Source: JAPPFW01 sp965200835
GTDB taxonomy: Bacteria; Actinomycetota; Acidimicrobiia; Spongiisociales; Spongiisociaceae
Length of the DNA: 64,000 nucleotides
Direction: 5' to 3'
Assembly (NCBI GenBank): GCA_965200835.1
Contig: OZ241390.1
Coordinates: 2,170,001 to 2,234,000, forward strand
Shown one piece after another: positions 42,774 through 52,191 of the stretch (its first letter is position 1; every line of letters starts with the position of its first letter). The translations under genes and the position numbers were made by a program. Below the pieces are notes generated by a model. The model ran no database searches, was not told the origin of the DNA, and saw nothing but the letters and a program-made list of their open reading frames with translations.

Positions 42774-45047
42774 TTAGAAGCGCTGCTTGATGTATTCACT
42801 CTGCTCGGTACCCCAAAGTCTCTCGGTCCGGTTGCCCATCCGTACCCAGAAGTCGGTCTTCTCCTTACCGGTGGGAGGGGACGCAAACACTTCCCGGGCT
42901 GATGCAGACACATCGATCCTGCAAACCTGCTTGCCATTCACAGGCTCGAACGAGACATGGCAAAGGGTCTGCGATGCACCAGAGAGCTTGTCCATGATGA
43001 GCTGGGTGAGATATAGCTCGTAGGCGTCTCGGTCTCGCCTGCTCAACGTTTGGTAGTCCGGCTCCACCCCGATGATCGATCCGTTGTCGGCAACACCGAT
43101 GAGCAAGGTGCCACCATCTCGGTTCATGAACCCGGCCAGCGTCTTGATAATGACCTGCTCGCTCTTCCGATACTTGCCGACTTCCTTAGAGCCCGGACGG
43201 TAGCTCCAGCGAGCTGATTGTTTGAACTCGACCAGGTTGGACTCTCCTCCGGTGATGATCTGAGCGAGCGACTTCCGATAGCTGACCACCGGTTTGTCTT
43301 GGAGTGTTTCGAAACCGGCGCGGATCACCTGTGCCATTAGATTTCGACGCTTCCGGCAGAACTCCTCGTAGTCGAGCTGTTCCCAACCCTGTGGTAAGGC
43401 ATGATGGTACAGCTGACTTGCCGGTCGTTCCGGATCCATATGCTGAGTGATGCTCGGCGAGAATTCTGCTGGAGACTGCCCGATAAGTGTCCGATACACA
43501 TCCCGATCGATAAATGTCATGTTGGCGATCCGGTTTTCTTTCGACCTTACGCCGATACTATGGAGGTAGCGCTTAGGAAATAGGTGATCACGGGCCATAT
43601 CGCTTGTTGGTGTGATACGGGGATCTAAGAGGTTAGACACCTTCTCGTTCGAGAACAATACCTCGGCATCCAATAGAATCTGTGCTGCCCAATAGGAAGA
43701 CAGCGCTGGCGACTTACTACTGGTCGTATCGAGGAGATTCGGGAGAGAAATACTCCAGTAGTCACCAGTAAGGGTGTCTCGAATGACACTGTCGAGCTTT
43801 GCACAGAATCCGTCTGCATCACCCGAAGGTATGCCACGGATACCAGCCAGATCCGATTCGAACCGGGTTTCGAATTACCCTGTATAGCGGCTGGTCAGGT
43901 TGGTCATGAACCACCATCGCGCTATTGTATGTTTAAGCGTAGCAGGATCGACTTGGTAGTCACGGCTACCAATTAGCCACATAACGTATGCATAAATGAC
44001 AGCAATCTTCGAAGTGATCAACCGGCTCGAGCGATAGCCTGCTCCATCGATGCATGATAGAAACTCCTGCCACGTGGCGGGATCCAGAGCCAAGCTATGG
44101 GCCTTCTTCAGTTGTCTGAACTGTTGTTCCCGCTGCTTTAGATTAAGATCGCCCGTTTTCAGATCCTTACCGCGCAATATCGAGTATACGTTTCTAAGTT
44201 GTGCACGCCTGAAGGCTAGTCCAACTGATACACGAAGCAAATGTACAGGCTCGGGATTAATGAAGTGGTTGAAGGGGCTTGGTTCTCCCGGTGGTGCCGG
44301 CACTCTACTGCGGCGCCCGAACTCTTCGATATCAATCCGGCCTTCCTCCCAGAATACGGACATCAGAGTCATGATAAAGTCGGCGGCGTTCAGCCGAGCA
44401 CCCTGGCTATTGATCCGAACGAAGACCTCGGCAACCTGTTCTTCGTCTACTTCTCGATCGAGCTCGATTACCTGGAAAGGATAGTTCTGGAGATCCCGGA
44501 GACGGTCTATGTTCTCCTCGAGAGTGTCTTCTTCGTCTTCAGTGAGACGTCGTTCTCGGTGCTCTTCGAGACGTTTCAAAAACCTGTTCACAGTTCGGCG
44601 TACGCCACCCTGGAACAACACTGATATGTCAGGCAAGTACTCCGGATTGCGCGCGATAACGGCGTTGGTCACCTCGAAGGATTGTTTGGCAGGGCAGAAT
44701 GCCACCCGTATCTGTCTTTCCTTCCACTTCTTGTCTCTAACGGGAGTGCCGGTCATCACGCTGTAGAGCGAGGTCAGACGCTGCTGTCCATCGACGATCA
44801 GTAGCGAGGGCGCGGTCTGCTTTCTGTCGAGGCCGATTCCCAGGGTGCCGGACTCGGCGCTCGTGGACCAGAAGAGTAGGTACCCGACCGGAAACCCCTT
44901 GTACATAGAATCGAACAGGTCACGCACCTTGGCATTGGTCCAGACGAACGGTCGCTGGATGTCAGGTAGACCGATCTCGCCATACTCGATCCGGCTGATC
45001 AGCCCAGCCAGGCTATAGCTGGCATCCTTGAAGTTCGTAACCGCCAT
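42774..45047 (-). pseudogene. DUF262 - AlbA_2 fusion gene broken by in-frame TAA
   Basis: A single frame of about 757 codons is interrupted only by TAA at 43875-43877, between SRYTG and FETRFESDLAGIR. N-terminal residues 1-180 are DUF262, a ParB/Srx-type nuclease-like fold, with LPDIQRPFVWTNAKV and the diagnostic VDGQQRLTSLYSV. A helical middle follows. The last 170 residues hold an AlbA_2 (Schlafen-type) domain, ESNLVEFKQSARWS and GFMNRDGGTLLIGVADNG. DUF262 proteins include the GmrSD-type modification-dependent nucleases, and AlbA_2 domains bind nucleic acid, so a defence role is likely. Read separately, the parts are 43875-45047 (390 aa) and 42774-43673, whose start would be TTG. A nonsense mutation, translational readthrough or sequence error are the options. 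Confidence 0.82.
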
Positions 45048-45383
45048 CGGGATCTCCTCCGCCGCCGTCAGGTCACTTACCTAGAAAGTAGCGGGTGGGT
45101 GTGACACGATCGATGGGCACGGGCTGAACACCGGGGGACTCCCTTGCGTCGGCCCAGAAGTAGGCATCGACCAATAGTTCAGTTTCCAGGAGGCCCTGAC
45201 CATCTGTTAATCGGATATGTCCCTATTACCAACGAAGATATCTAATAACTGACGTCACCAGTGGGTGCTCTACCTACAGCGGAGGAGGTGGCAAGCTGAG
45301 CTTCCCCTGATCGTGGAGGGGTTGTTGGTTGTACCAGGGGTGGATCCAGCCTGCGACTTCTGGTAGGGCTTGGTTGCGGGTTG
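45048..45383. other. 336-bp intergenic region with possible transposase C-terminal remnant
   Basis: On the minus strand, bases about 45280-45372 read WIHPWYNQQPLHDQGKLS, which is reminiscent of the C-terminus of an IS3/IS481-like transposase (W-x2-YN-x3-LH). It stops at a TAG and joins directly to the aminotransferase 3' end with no rest of the gene. Too short to call; otherwise no gene is seen. Confidence 0.3.
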
Positions 45384-46550
45384 TCAAGGAAGGTCGGCTT
45401 GGCCCCAGGTGTTGACGGCTTCGGCTAGGCGACCTACGCCTTCTAGGAGGAGATCGGGGGCGGTGGCTAGGGACACCCTCACGAAGGCGTCGCTGCCGGG
45501 GCCGAAGGCGGTACCGGGTACTACTGCTACCTGCTTGTCCATCACTAAGCGGCGAGCGAACTGGGAGGCTGGCATTCCACTACCGCTCACGTCCACCATC
45601 AGGTAGAAGGCCCCGTTGGGTCGCACGTATGGGATGCCCTGGTGGTCGAGCAGGTCGAGCACCAGGTCGCGTCGCTGATGGTATGACTTGCGCATTTCGG
45701 CGACGATGTCTTGCGGTCCGGTGATGGCTGCTACCGCAGCTTTCTGCGCCGGAGCGTTGACGCAGGAGGTGATCGGTTCTTGAGCGGTGATCACGCTCTC
45801 GGTCAGTCGGGAGGGTGCTACTAGATAGCCGACCCGCCAGCCTGTCATGGCGTAGGTCTTTGAGAAGCTGAAGAAGGTAACCACCCGCCCGTCGGGATCG
45901 AGCGGTCCGGCCGACACATTCGGTTCGTCGAACCAGATCTCGTCGTACACCTCGTCCGAGAGGATCCAAAGGTCGTAGGTTCGAGCAAGTTCGAACAACT
46001 CCTCCAGCACCTCACCGGAAGTGGTTGCACCCGTGGGATTGCCGGGGGAGTTGAGCAGCAGCACGCGGGTACGGTCTGTGATGTGCGGCTCGATTCGCTC
46101 GGCCCGCGGGAAGAAGCCGTCCTCGGCCGTGATCGGGAACCGAGCGGGTTGGATTCCCAGGAGGCGCATCATCAGCCGATAGTTGGGCCAGCTCGGGTCG
46201 CTGAGCAGGATCTCAGAGCCATGATCGGCGACCGCGGCTATGACACTGTATAGCCCTACCACGGCACCCGGGGTCACCACGATGCGATCCGGCGATACGT
46301 CGATCCCGTTTCTTTCCCTTACCTTGGTGGCTAGCACTTCTCTCAGTTCGGGTATACCGGCGTTCGATGTGTAGCGGGTGAAACCGTTCCGGGCGGCCCG
46401 GTCGGCCGCCTCTATCACGTGTTCGGGAGTGGCGAAGTTGGGTTCCCCCACCTCGAGGTGGATGACCTCGTCACCCACCTTCCAGGCGAGCTCCATTATC
46501 TCGCGAATGCCGGAACGGGATAGCGACTCCACAGCCCGCGACGGTCTCAT
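45384..46550 (-). CDS. Class I aminotransferase (PLP-dependent)
   Basis: Transaminase, 388 aa, aspartate/alanine-aminotransferase fold. PLP-Lys lies in FFSFSKTYAMTGWRVG; substrate and cofactor contacts appear in LEVGEPNFATPEHV, LLNSPGNPTGAT, and near the end RVSLATAPDLL. The 4-bp overlap (ATGA) with the formamidase gene upstream makes a two-gene operon. The amino-group donor/acceptor is unknown; it may recycle an amine or amino acid from the catabolic genes. Confidence 0.92.
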   Translation of the reverse strand: MRPSRAVESLSRSGIREIMELAWKVGDEVIHLEVGEPNFATPEHVIEAADRAARNGFTRYTSNAGIPELREVLATKVRERNGIDVSPDRIVVTPGAVVGLYSVIAAVADHGSEILLSDPSWPNYRLMMRLLGIQPARFPITAEDGFFPRAERIEPHITDRTRVLLLNSPGNPTGATTSGEVLEELFELARTYDLWILSDEVYDEIWFDEPNVSAGPLDPDGRVVTFFSFSKTYAMTGWRVGYLVAPSRLTESVITAQEPITSCVNAPAQKAAVAAITGPQDIVAEMRKSYHQRRDLVLDLLDHQGIPYVRPNGAFYLMVDVSGSGMPASQFARRLVMDKQVAVVPGTAFGPGSDAFVRVSLATAPDLLLEGVGRLAEAVNTWGQADLP

Positions 46551-47482
46551 ATGTACTCCTCATCGACGTAGCGTCGTTCGATCCGAGCCAGTGCGGAGAA
46601 TACAGGGGGAACGACCTGACCCACCCTTACCGTACCCACTGCGCCGAGCAGTCGGTAGGCCTCCGGGAGGGTGAATCTTCCGGACAACTCCAAGCGACGG
46701 GCGAGGTCGTCATAGGCGGCTCTCACCAGGTCCTCGAGGTGGCCGGGGCCCGGTGCCACGCTGCCCCAGTCTCGGGCGGTGTTGACTTGGGGCAGCCCGG
46801 CAAATTGCACCTCCTCGGGCGGGTACCGGTCGATGCGAAGCCTGACGTCGGCCTGGCACTCGATGGCTGAGCGGTGGATCTCCGCGTCGCCCTGGGCCAG
46901 ATGGGCATCCCCCAACGAGACCAGAGCCCGGTCCACCGCCGCTCTCATGACCACCGTGGATCCGGCCGCTATGTCCGGCAGGTCGACGTTTCCCAAGATC
47001 TCCGATCCTTGCCGGAAGGAGAGGACCGGAGGGCCGGCCGGAGCGACCCCGATAGTTCCGACGAAGGGCCGGTAGGGGATCATTACCGGCCCTCGGGCGG
47101 TCGGCAGCGCTACCTGATCACCTATCCGGTGGCAGATGACCGTCTCGGCGGCGAAGTCCGGGTGCAGCGTGGGGGTGGTGTTCATGTGTCCGAATCCGGT
47201 GACCGGAGCACCTTCCACGTGCTCGATCTGGACCGCAACGCAGTCGCCAGCCTTCACGCTTTCGACGGCGATCGGGCCGGTGACCGGGTTGGCCCCGCCG
47301 ATGCGCTCCATCACCTCGTCGAGCGTCGTATAGATCACCTCCGGCCCGTCGATGGTGCCGCTGTGGGCATCCTGGGTCTCGACGATGATCGACTCACCCC
47401 GCTCTACCGTGATGGCCGGCTCGATAGCCGCGTCGAAAACGAAGCTGGTCCTGTCTCGGGTCAGTCGTCTGAGGGTGTCCAT
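46547..47482 (-). CDS. Acetamidase/formamidase family protein
   Basis: Releases ammonia from short amides such as formamide, 311 aa. The family pattern is visible: FVFDAAIEPAITVERGESIIVETQDAHSG is the N-terminal half, with VESVKAGDCVAVQIEHVEG, and ALPTARGPVMIPYRPFVGTIG then LGDAHLAQGDAEIHRSAIEC for the metal-binding portion. It fits the general picture of nitrogen scavenging from amides; formamide would yield formate for the formate dehydrogenase. It starts 30 bp before the end of the orphan Dpp-type ATPase gene. Confidence 0.9.
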   Translation of the reverse strand: MDTLRRLTRDRTSFVFDAAIEPAITVERGESIIVETQDAHSGTIDGPEVIYTTLDEVMERIGGANPVTGPIAVESVKAGDCVAVQIEHVEGAPVTGFGHMNTTPTLHPDFAAETVICHRIGDQVALPTARGPVMIPYRPFVGTIGVAPAGPPVLSFRQGSEILGNVDLPDIAAGSTVVMRAAVDRALVSLGDAHLAQGDAEIHRSAIECQADVRLRIDRYPPEEVQFAGLPQVNTARDWGSVAPGPGHLEDLVRAAYDDLARRLELSGRFTLPEAYRLLGAVGTVRVGQVVPPVFSALARIERRYVDEEYI

Positions 47483-47512
47483 CGGGGCTGTGAAGGTGAC
47501 CGGGGGTCGATC

Positions 47513-48541
47513 TCAGATGATGGACTTCACTTCGGCGAAGTGGCAGGCCACCCAATGCCCTGGCTCCCGCTGTTCGAGCGACGGTTCCTCGACCCGGCAG
47601 ATCTCCCGATCCCGGCCCACCGGGCAACGCGTGTGGAAACGACACCCCGAAGGTGGATTGAGCGGGCTGGGCACGTCGCCCACCAGCAGGATGCGTGATC
47701 TCTGCCGCTGGATACGTGGGTTGGGGGTGGGCACCGCCGACAGCAAGGCGTGGGTGTAGGGATGCATCGGCGCGGCGAATAGCCGATCAGTAGCAGCCTG
47801 CTCGACGATCTTGCCCAGGTACATCACGGCCGTGTCATCGCAGATGTGCCTCACTACTGCCAGGTCGTGGGCGATGAACAGGTAAGTCAATCCCAGCCGG
47901 TTCTGTAGCTCCTCCAACAGGTTGAGGACCTGGGCCTGGATGGAAACGTCGAGGGCGGATACCGGTTCGTCCAGGATCAGGAAGCTGGGATTGAGGGCCA
48001 GAGCTCTGGCTACCCCGATCCGCTGGCGTTGCCCCCCCGAGAACTCGTGCGGGTAACGGTCAGCGATGTTCGGGTTCATGCCCACCAGTGCCAGCAGCTC
48101 GCCGACCCTCTCCTGGCGGGCGGTGCGGGGCATGTCCAGATGTACTTGGAGTAGTTCACCGATGGCAGCGCCCACCGACATACGTGGATTGAGCGAGGCG
48201 AAGGGGTCTTGGAAGACGATCTGCATGTGGCGGCGAAGTTCACGGAGCTGCTTGCGGTCGGCGGCGATCACATCTATCCGTTCCGAACCCCCACCCTCCA
48301 GGGGCCGGCGGAGTACGACTGCGCCGGAGGTCGGCTCTATGAGACGGAGGATGCTGCGAGCCGTGGTGGACTTGCCGCATCCGGACTCGCCTACCAGTCC
48401 CAGGGTGGTTCCCGACCGGATGTCGAACGAGATGCCCGCCACCGCCGAGACCTCGCCCTTCTGGCCACCGAGCACCCCACCTCCGACGGTGAACGTCTTG
48501 ACGAGATTGCGGACAGAGAGAGCAGCCTGGTCGTTACTCAT
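47513..48541 (-). CDS. Oligopeptide/dipeptide-type ABC ATPase, orphan (DppF/OppF-like)
   Basis: 342 aa. Walker A GESGCGKST, signature FSGGQRQRIGVARAL, Walker B FLILDEPVSALDVS and the C-terminal oligopeptide-transporter extension with RFHTRCPVGRDREICRVEEP, whose Cys residues are a family hallmark for Fe-S or metal. Normally these genes sit with a second ATPase, two permeases and a receptor. None of them is nearby; the ATPase may serve a distant transporter or be a relic. Confidence 0.9.
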   Translation of the reverse strand: MSNDQAALSVRNLVKTFTVGGGVLGGQKGEVSAVAGISFDIRSGTTLGLVGESGCGKSTTARSILRLIEPTSGAVVLRRPLEGGGSERIDVIAADRKQLRELRRHMQIVFQDPFASLNPRMSVGAAIGELLQVHLDMPRTARQERVGELLALVGMNPNIADRYPHEFSGGQRQRIGVARALALNPSFLILDEPVSALDVSIQAQVLNLLEELQNRLGLTYLFIAHDLAVVRHICDDTAVMYLGKIVEQAATDRLFAAPMHPYTHALLSAVPTPNPRIQRQRSRILLVGDVPSPLNPPSGCRFHTRCPVGRDREICRVEEPSLEQREPGHWVACHFAEVKSII

Positions 48542-48737
48542 GATCGGGTCGGTGAGATCTGGGGTGACATGTCCTCATTCTATGCCCTCGGTAAGCTCCG
48601 TCGGCTAAACGCCCCGATGATCACCAAGTGCTGGAAGTGACGGAAGAGAGAATCGTCGCTCCGGTGCGATAGTATGAATCCCCGAGCACGGCTCGCAGGC
48701 GGTGCGGAGCTGGTTACCGAACAGAGAGGGAAAGCAG

Positions 48738-49277
48738 ATGGCTGAGGACTTCCGAGGAAGATTGGGCGGCTTGGAAGGCAACGAGTTCGAGGAGTTCCTG
48801 GCCGGGGATTATCTGGCTCGGGTGGCGTGCCTGACGCCCGACGGTGCCCCGTATGTGATTCCCCTCTGGTACCAGTGGGACGGTAGGGCCATGTGGTTCG
48901 TAGGCCGCCAGCGGGCGGTGTGGTGCGAGTACATGAAGAACGATCCGCGGGTTTCCTTGGTGGTCGACGCGCCGCACAGCGAGCCCGACGAGTCCGGTCG
49001 GAGCATGGAGATTCCCAAGGTCATCATGCAGGGGAATGCCGAGATCGTAGAGGAGCCCAATGTCGGCGGCCAGTGGGTCGATGTGGCCAACGAGATGTCG
49101 TATCGCTATCTGGGGCCGAACGGTCCCGAATACCTGACCGGTACCATCAACCAGCCCCGCTGGCTGATCAAAGTGGTGCCCACCGAGATCAAGACCTGGC
49201 AGGGAGTGGGTTGGGCTCGCCGTTACTGGGTGGAAGGTACCGGAGGGGCTTCCTACGAGCAGGCTCACGGCGGGTAA
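48738..49277 (+). CDS. Pyridoxamine 5'-phosphate oxidase-fold (PPOX/F420-binding) protein
   Basis: A 179-aa split-beta-barrel protein, started at ATG 48738 (GAGGGAAAG upstream) because MAEDFRGRLGGLEG begins the fold. It reads VACLTPDGAPYVIPLWYQWDGRAMWFVGRQ, like small F420- or FMN-dependent reductases of actinobacteria. It ends with WQGVGWARRYW. Enzymes of this type reduce quinones, biliverdin or enones; substrate unknown. Stands alone between two divergent units. Confidence 0.85.
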   Translation: MAEDFRGRLGGLEGNEFEEFLAGDYLARVACLTPDGAPYVIPLWYQWDGRAMWFVGRQRAVWCEYMKNDPRVSLVVDAPHSEPDESGRSMEIPKVIMQGNAEIVEEPNVGGQWVDVANEMSYRYLGPNGPEYLTGTINQPRWLIKVVPTEIKTWQGVGWARRYWVEGTGGASYEQAHGG

Positions 49278-49449
49278 CTTCACGTCACTCCGGCTGGCCC
49301 CGGGAGGCATCGACGTAGCCGAGCACAAAGTCGATGGCGGATCCGGCGCGTAGCGCTCGGGCACGGCCCTGGTCGTTCCCCGGCCCGTTAGCAGGTATTG
49401 ACAGTATCAAGTAGTCTGGCTCTTCCAGCAAGGGTCAGGAGGCCTCGTA

Positions 49450-50601
49450 ATGCATAGATTCCGGTCGGGAGTGGTTGCTCTCCTAGTAGTGGCCGTGGTG
49501 GCCGCTGCTTGTTCAACCGAGGAGACCACCGAAGCGGGGACCACTCCCGCGGACACTGCCGCGGCCACCACCGCTGCGCCCACGACGGCGATGGCCGCCG
49601 ATCCGCTACGGATCGCCTTCATCTACGACGGCGAGATCGATGACGGGGGCTGGAACGAGGCCAAAGAGAACGGCCGCCAGTATCTGATCGCCAACATGGA
49701 CGGCATCGAGACCACCTACGTGGAGAACGTCTCGCCCGGTTCCGAGTTCCAGGCCGCCTTCGAGGACTTCGGATCCCAGGGGTACGACATGGTGATCTGC
49801 ACCACCTGGTGCCAGGACGACATCCTGCTGGTTGCGCCGGACTACCCCGACACTGTGTATCTGTCCTGGGGCGGGTATCAGCCGGCGGCCAACGTCGGCC
49901 ACTACGACGCCGCTACCGAGGATGGCCGCTACCTGGACGGTCTGGTGGCCGGATCCCAGCCTGACGTGGAACTGATCGGATACGTCGCCGGGTTTGCCAT
50001 CGAAGAGGTGGTCAGGGGTCTCAACGCCTTCGTGATCGGAGCCCATGAGATGAATCCGGACATCGAGGTTCAGGTGGTCTGGATCAACAGCTGGTACGAC
50101 CCGCCGGCCGAGCAGCAGGCTGCTCAGGCGCTGGTCGACGCCGGGGTCGACATGCTGGCCGCCGAGGTCAATGCACCGGCCGTAGCCAGCGTGGCGGAGG
50201 CCGCCGGCATCCCCTATATCCACTACGGCATCGACGGATCAGGTATCGCCCCCAATTCCTGGCTCTCCGGGTTCACCTTCGACTGGGGTCCCTACTACCT
50301 CTCCCAGGCTCAGGCCCTGGCCGACGGGACTTGGGAACCGTCGCTCACCTACGGTGGCCTGGCGGCCGGAATGATCGGGATGGCACCTTTTGGAGCTGCG
50401 GTCTCTGGCGAGACGGTCGCTCTGGTCGAGGAGCGCCGCCAGGAGATCATCGACGGCAGCCTGGACTACTTCGCTGGTCCTATCACCGACAACCTGGGCA
50501 ACGTGGTGATAGCCGAGGGCGAGACGATCGTGTTCGACGAGAGAACTCTGTGCTGCCAGTGGCTCATCGAGGGTGTCATCGGGGAGATGCCCGGTGGCTG
50601 A
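49450..50601 (+). CDS. BMP-family nucleoside-type ABC substrate-binding lipoprotein
   Basis: 383 aa. Lipobox in VVAAACSTEE (Cys about 21), then a Thr/Ala-rich spacer. The domain fits BMP (PnrA/BmpA) proteins, which bind nucleosides: IAFIYDGEIDDGGWNEAKENG near the N-terminus, GYVAGFAIEEVVRGLNAFVIG, PIEVQ-type motif VVWINSWYDPPAEQQAAQAL, and FTFDWGPYYLSQ. It starts a four-gene receptor-ATPase-permease-permease operon. Ligand may be a nucleoside or other purine derivative. Confidence 0.9.
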   Translation: MHRFRSGVVALLVVAVVAAACSTEETTEAGTTPADTAAATTAAPTTAMAADPLRIAFIYDGEIDDGGWNEAKENGRQYLIANMDGIETTYVENVSPGSEFQAAFEDFGSQGYDMVICTTWCQDDILLVAPDYPDTVYLSWGGYQPAANVGHYDAATEDGRYLDGLVAGSQPDVELIGYVAGFAIEEVVRGLNAFVIGAHEMNPDIEVQVVWINSWYDPPAEQQAAQALVDAGVDMLAAEVNAPAVASVAEAAGIPYIHYGIDGSGIAPNSWLSGFTFDWGPYYLSQAQALADGTWEPSLTYGGLAAGMIGMAPFGAAVSGETVALVEERRQEIIDGSLDYFAGPITDNLGNVVIAEGETIVFDERTLCCQWLIEGVIGEMPGG

Positions 50602-50604
50602 TCG

Positions 50605-52191
50605 GTGAAGGGTGAACCGGCTTCGGAAGCTCCTTCCCGAACGATAGAACAGGACTCCCGCTCCACGGGCGAGCAGCCGCCGGCCGAGGCTGCTCGCCTC
50701 GTGGATATCACCAAGAGTTTCTACGGGGTAGCTGCTAACGACCGGGTCGATTTCGACCTCCGGTGGGGTGAGATACACGCCCTGCTGGGCGAGAACGGGG
50801 CCGGCAAATCCACGCTGTGCTCGGTGCTGGCCGGCCTGTACCATCCCGACCGCGGCGAGATTCAACTGGACGGCCAACCCGTGGAGTTGGGATCCCCCCA
50901 CGACGCCCTCGGAGCAGGGGTGGGCATGGTCTACCAGCACTTCCGGCTGGTGGACCGCTTCACGGTGGCCGAGAACCTAGCCCTAGGACATCCGGACACC
51001 CGCTTCGTGACCTCCCGCCGGTCCCTCGAGAAGCGGATGGGGGATCTCGGCAAGCGTTACGGTCTGGAGGTGGCGCCCGAGGCCGCCATCTGGCAGATGT
51101 CGGTGGGCGAGCAGCAGCGGGTCGAGATCCTGAAACTTCTCTACCGGGGAGTCCGCATCCTCATCCTCGACGAGCCGACCGCCGTGCTGACCCCCCAGGA
51201 AGCCCGGCGCCTGTTCGCCACCATGCGGGCCATGGCGGACGAGGGACGAGCGATCGTCTTCGTTACTCACAAGCTCGACGAGGTGATGGAGGTGTCCGAT
51301 CGGGTGACCGTGCTGAGAGACGGCCGCAAGGTAGGTACCGTAACTACCGCCGAGGCTGATCCGCCTGCGCTTGCCCGGATGATGGTGGGTCGGGACCTAG
51401 CTACCACCGGACGTTCCGGAACGGCACCGGGAGAGCCGGTCCTGAAGCTGGCAGGCATAACGGCCGATGGGGACCGGGGGATCGAAGCGGTTCGGGAGGT
51501 GGATCTCGAGGTCAGGGCCTCCCAGATCGTCGGGGTGGCAGGCGTAGCGGGCAATGGCCAGCGTGAGCTTGCCGAGGTCGTCTGCGGCCTCCGCCGGGCC
51601 AGGAAGGGCCGGCTACTTCTTGGTGAGGTGGACATCACCCGCGCAAGTGTCCGGGAGCGGATCAAGCAGGGGCTGGGGTTCGTACCCGAGGACCGGATGC
51701 GGACCGGGATGGCGGGCGGCCTTCCCCTCGCCGCCAACCTCGCCCTCAAGGCCTATCGCCGACCACCTCTTTCCAGGGGACCGTTGCTGTCGAGACGGGC
51801 GGTGGAGGAGCGGTCCCGACGGCTCGAGAAACGATTCGACATACGCGGAGCAAGGCGAGCGTTGCCGACCAGCCTGCTGTCGGGGGGGAACATCCAGCGA
51901 GCCATCCTGGCGCGGGAGCTCTCCGCCCGGCCCCGTGTGCTGGTGGCAGCCGCACCGACCCGTGGTCTGGATGTGGCAGCCATAGGAGCGATCCGCCAGA
52001 TGCTGCTGGAGGAGCGGGACGCCGGCACTGCCATCCTGATGATCTCCGAGGACCTGGACGAGATCATGGATCTGTCCGATGAGATCGCAGTGCTGTACGA
52101 GGGGCGGATCGTGGGACGGGTCGAGCCCGATCGAGCTACCCCGGAACGGCTGGGCATGCTGATGGCGGGGCGGATGGAAGGGGCGGCGTGA
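50605..52191 (+). CDS. Nucleoside-type ABC ATPase with two nucleotide-binding domains
   Basis: Energises the BMP transporter, 528 aa from GTG 50605. First domain: Walker A GENGAGKST, signature-like MSVGEQQRVEILKLLYRG, Walker B LILDEPTAVLTP. Second domain: a degenerate P-loop area GVAGNGQRELAEVVCG, signature LLSGGNIQRAILARE, Walker B-like VLVAAAPTRGLDVAA, in which the acidic/glutamate pair is not intact. Only the first Walker A is clearly canonical; this asymmetry is common in this group. Confidence 0.92.
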   Translation: MKGEPASEAPSRTIEQDSRSTGEQPPAEAARLVDITKSFYGVAANDRVDFDLRWGEIHALLGENGAGKSTLCSVLAGLYHPDRGEIQLDGQPVELGSPHDALGAGVGMVYQHFRLVDRFTVAENLALGHPDTRFVTSRRSLEKRMGDLGKRYGLEVAPEAAIWQMSVGEQQRVEILKLLYRGVRILILDEPTAVLTPQEARRLFATMRAMADEGRAIVFVTHKLDEVMEVSDRVTVLRDGRKVGTVTTAEADPPALARMMVGRDLATTGRSGTAPGEPVLKLAGITADGDRGIEAVREVDLEVRASQIVGVAGVAGNGQRELAEVVCGLRRARKGRLLLGEVDITRASVRERIKQGLGFVPEDRMRTGMAGGLPLAANLALKAYRRPPLSRGPLLSRRAVEERSRRLEKRFDIRGARRALPTSLLSGGNIQRAILARELSARPRVLVAAAPTRGLDVAAIGAIRQMLLEERDAGTAILMISEDLDEIMDLSDEIAVLYEGRIVGRVEPDRATPERLGMLMAGRMEGAA

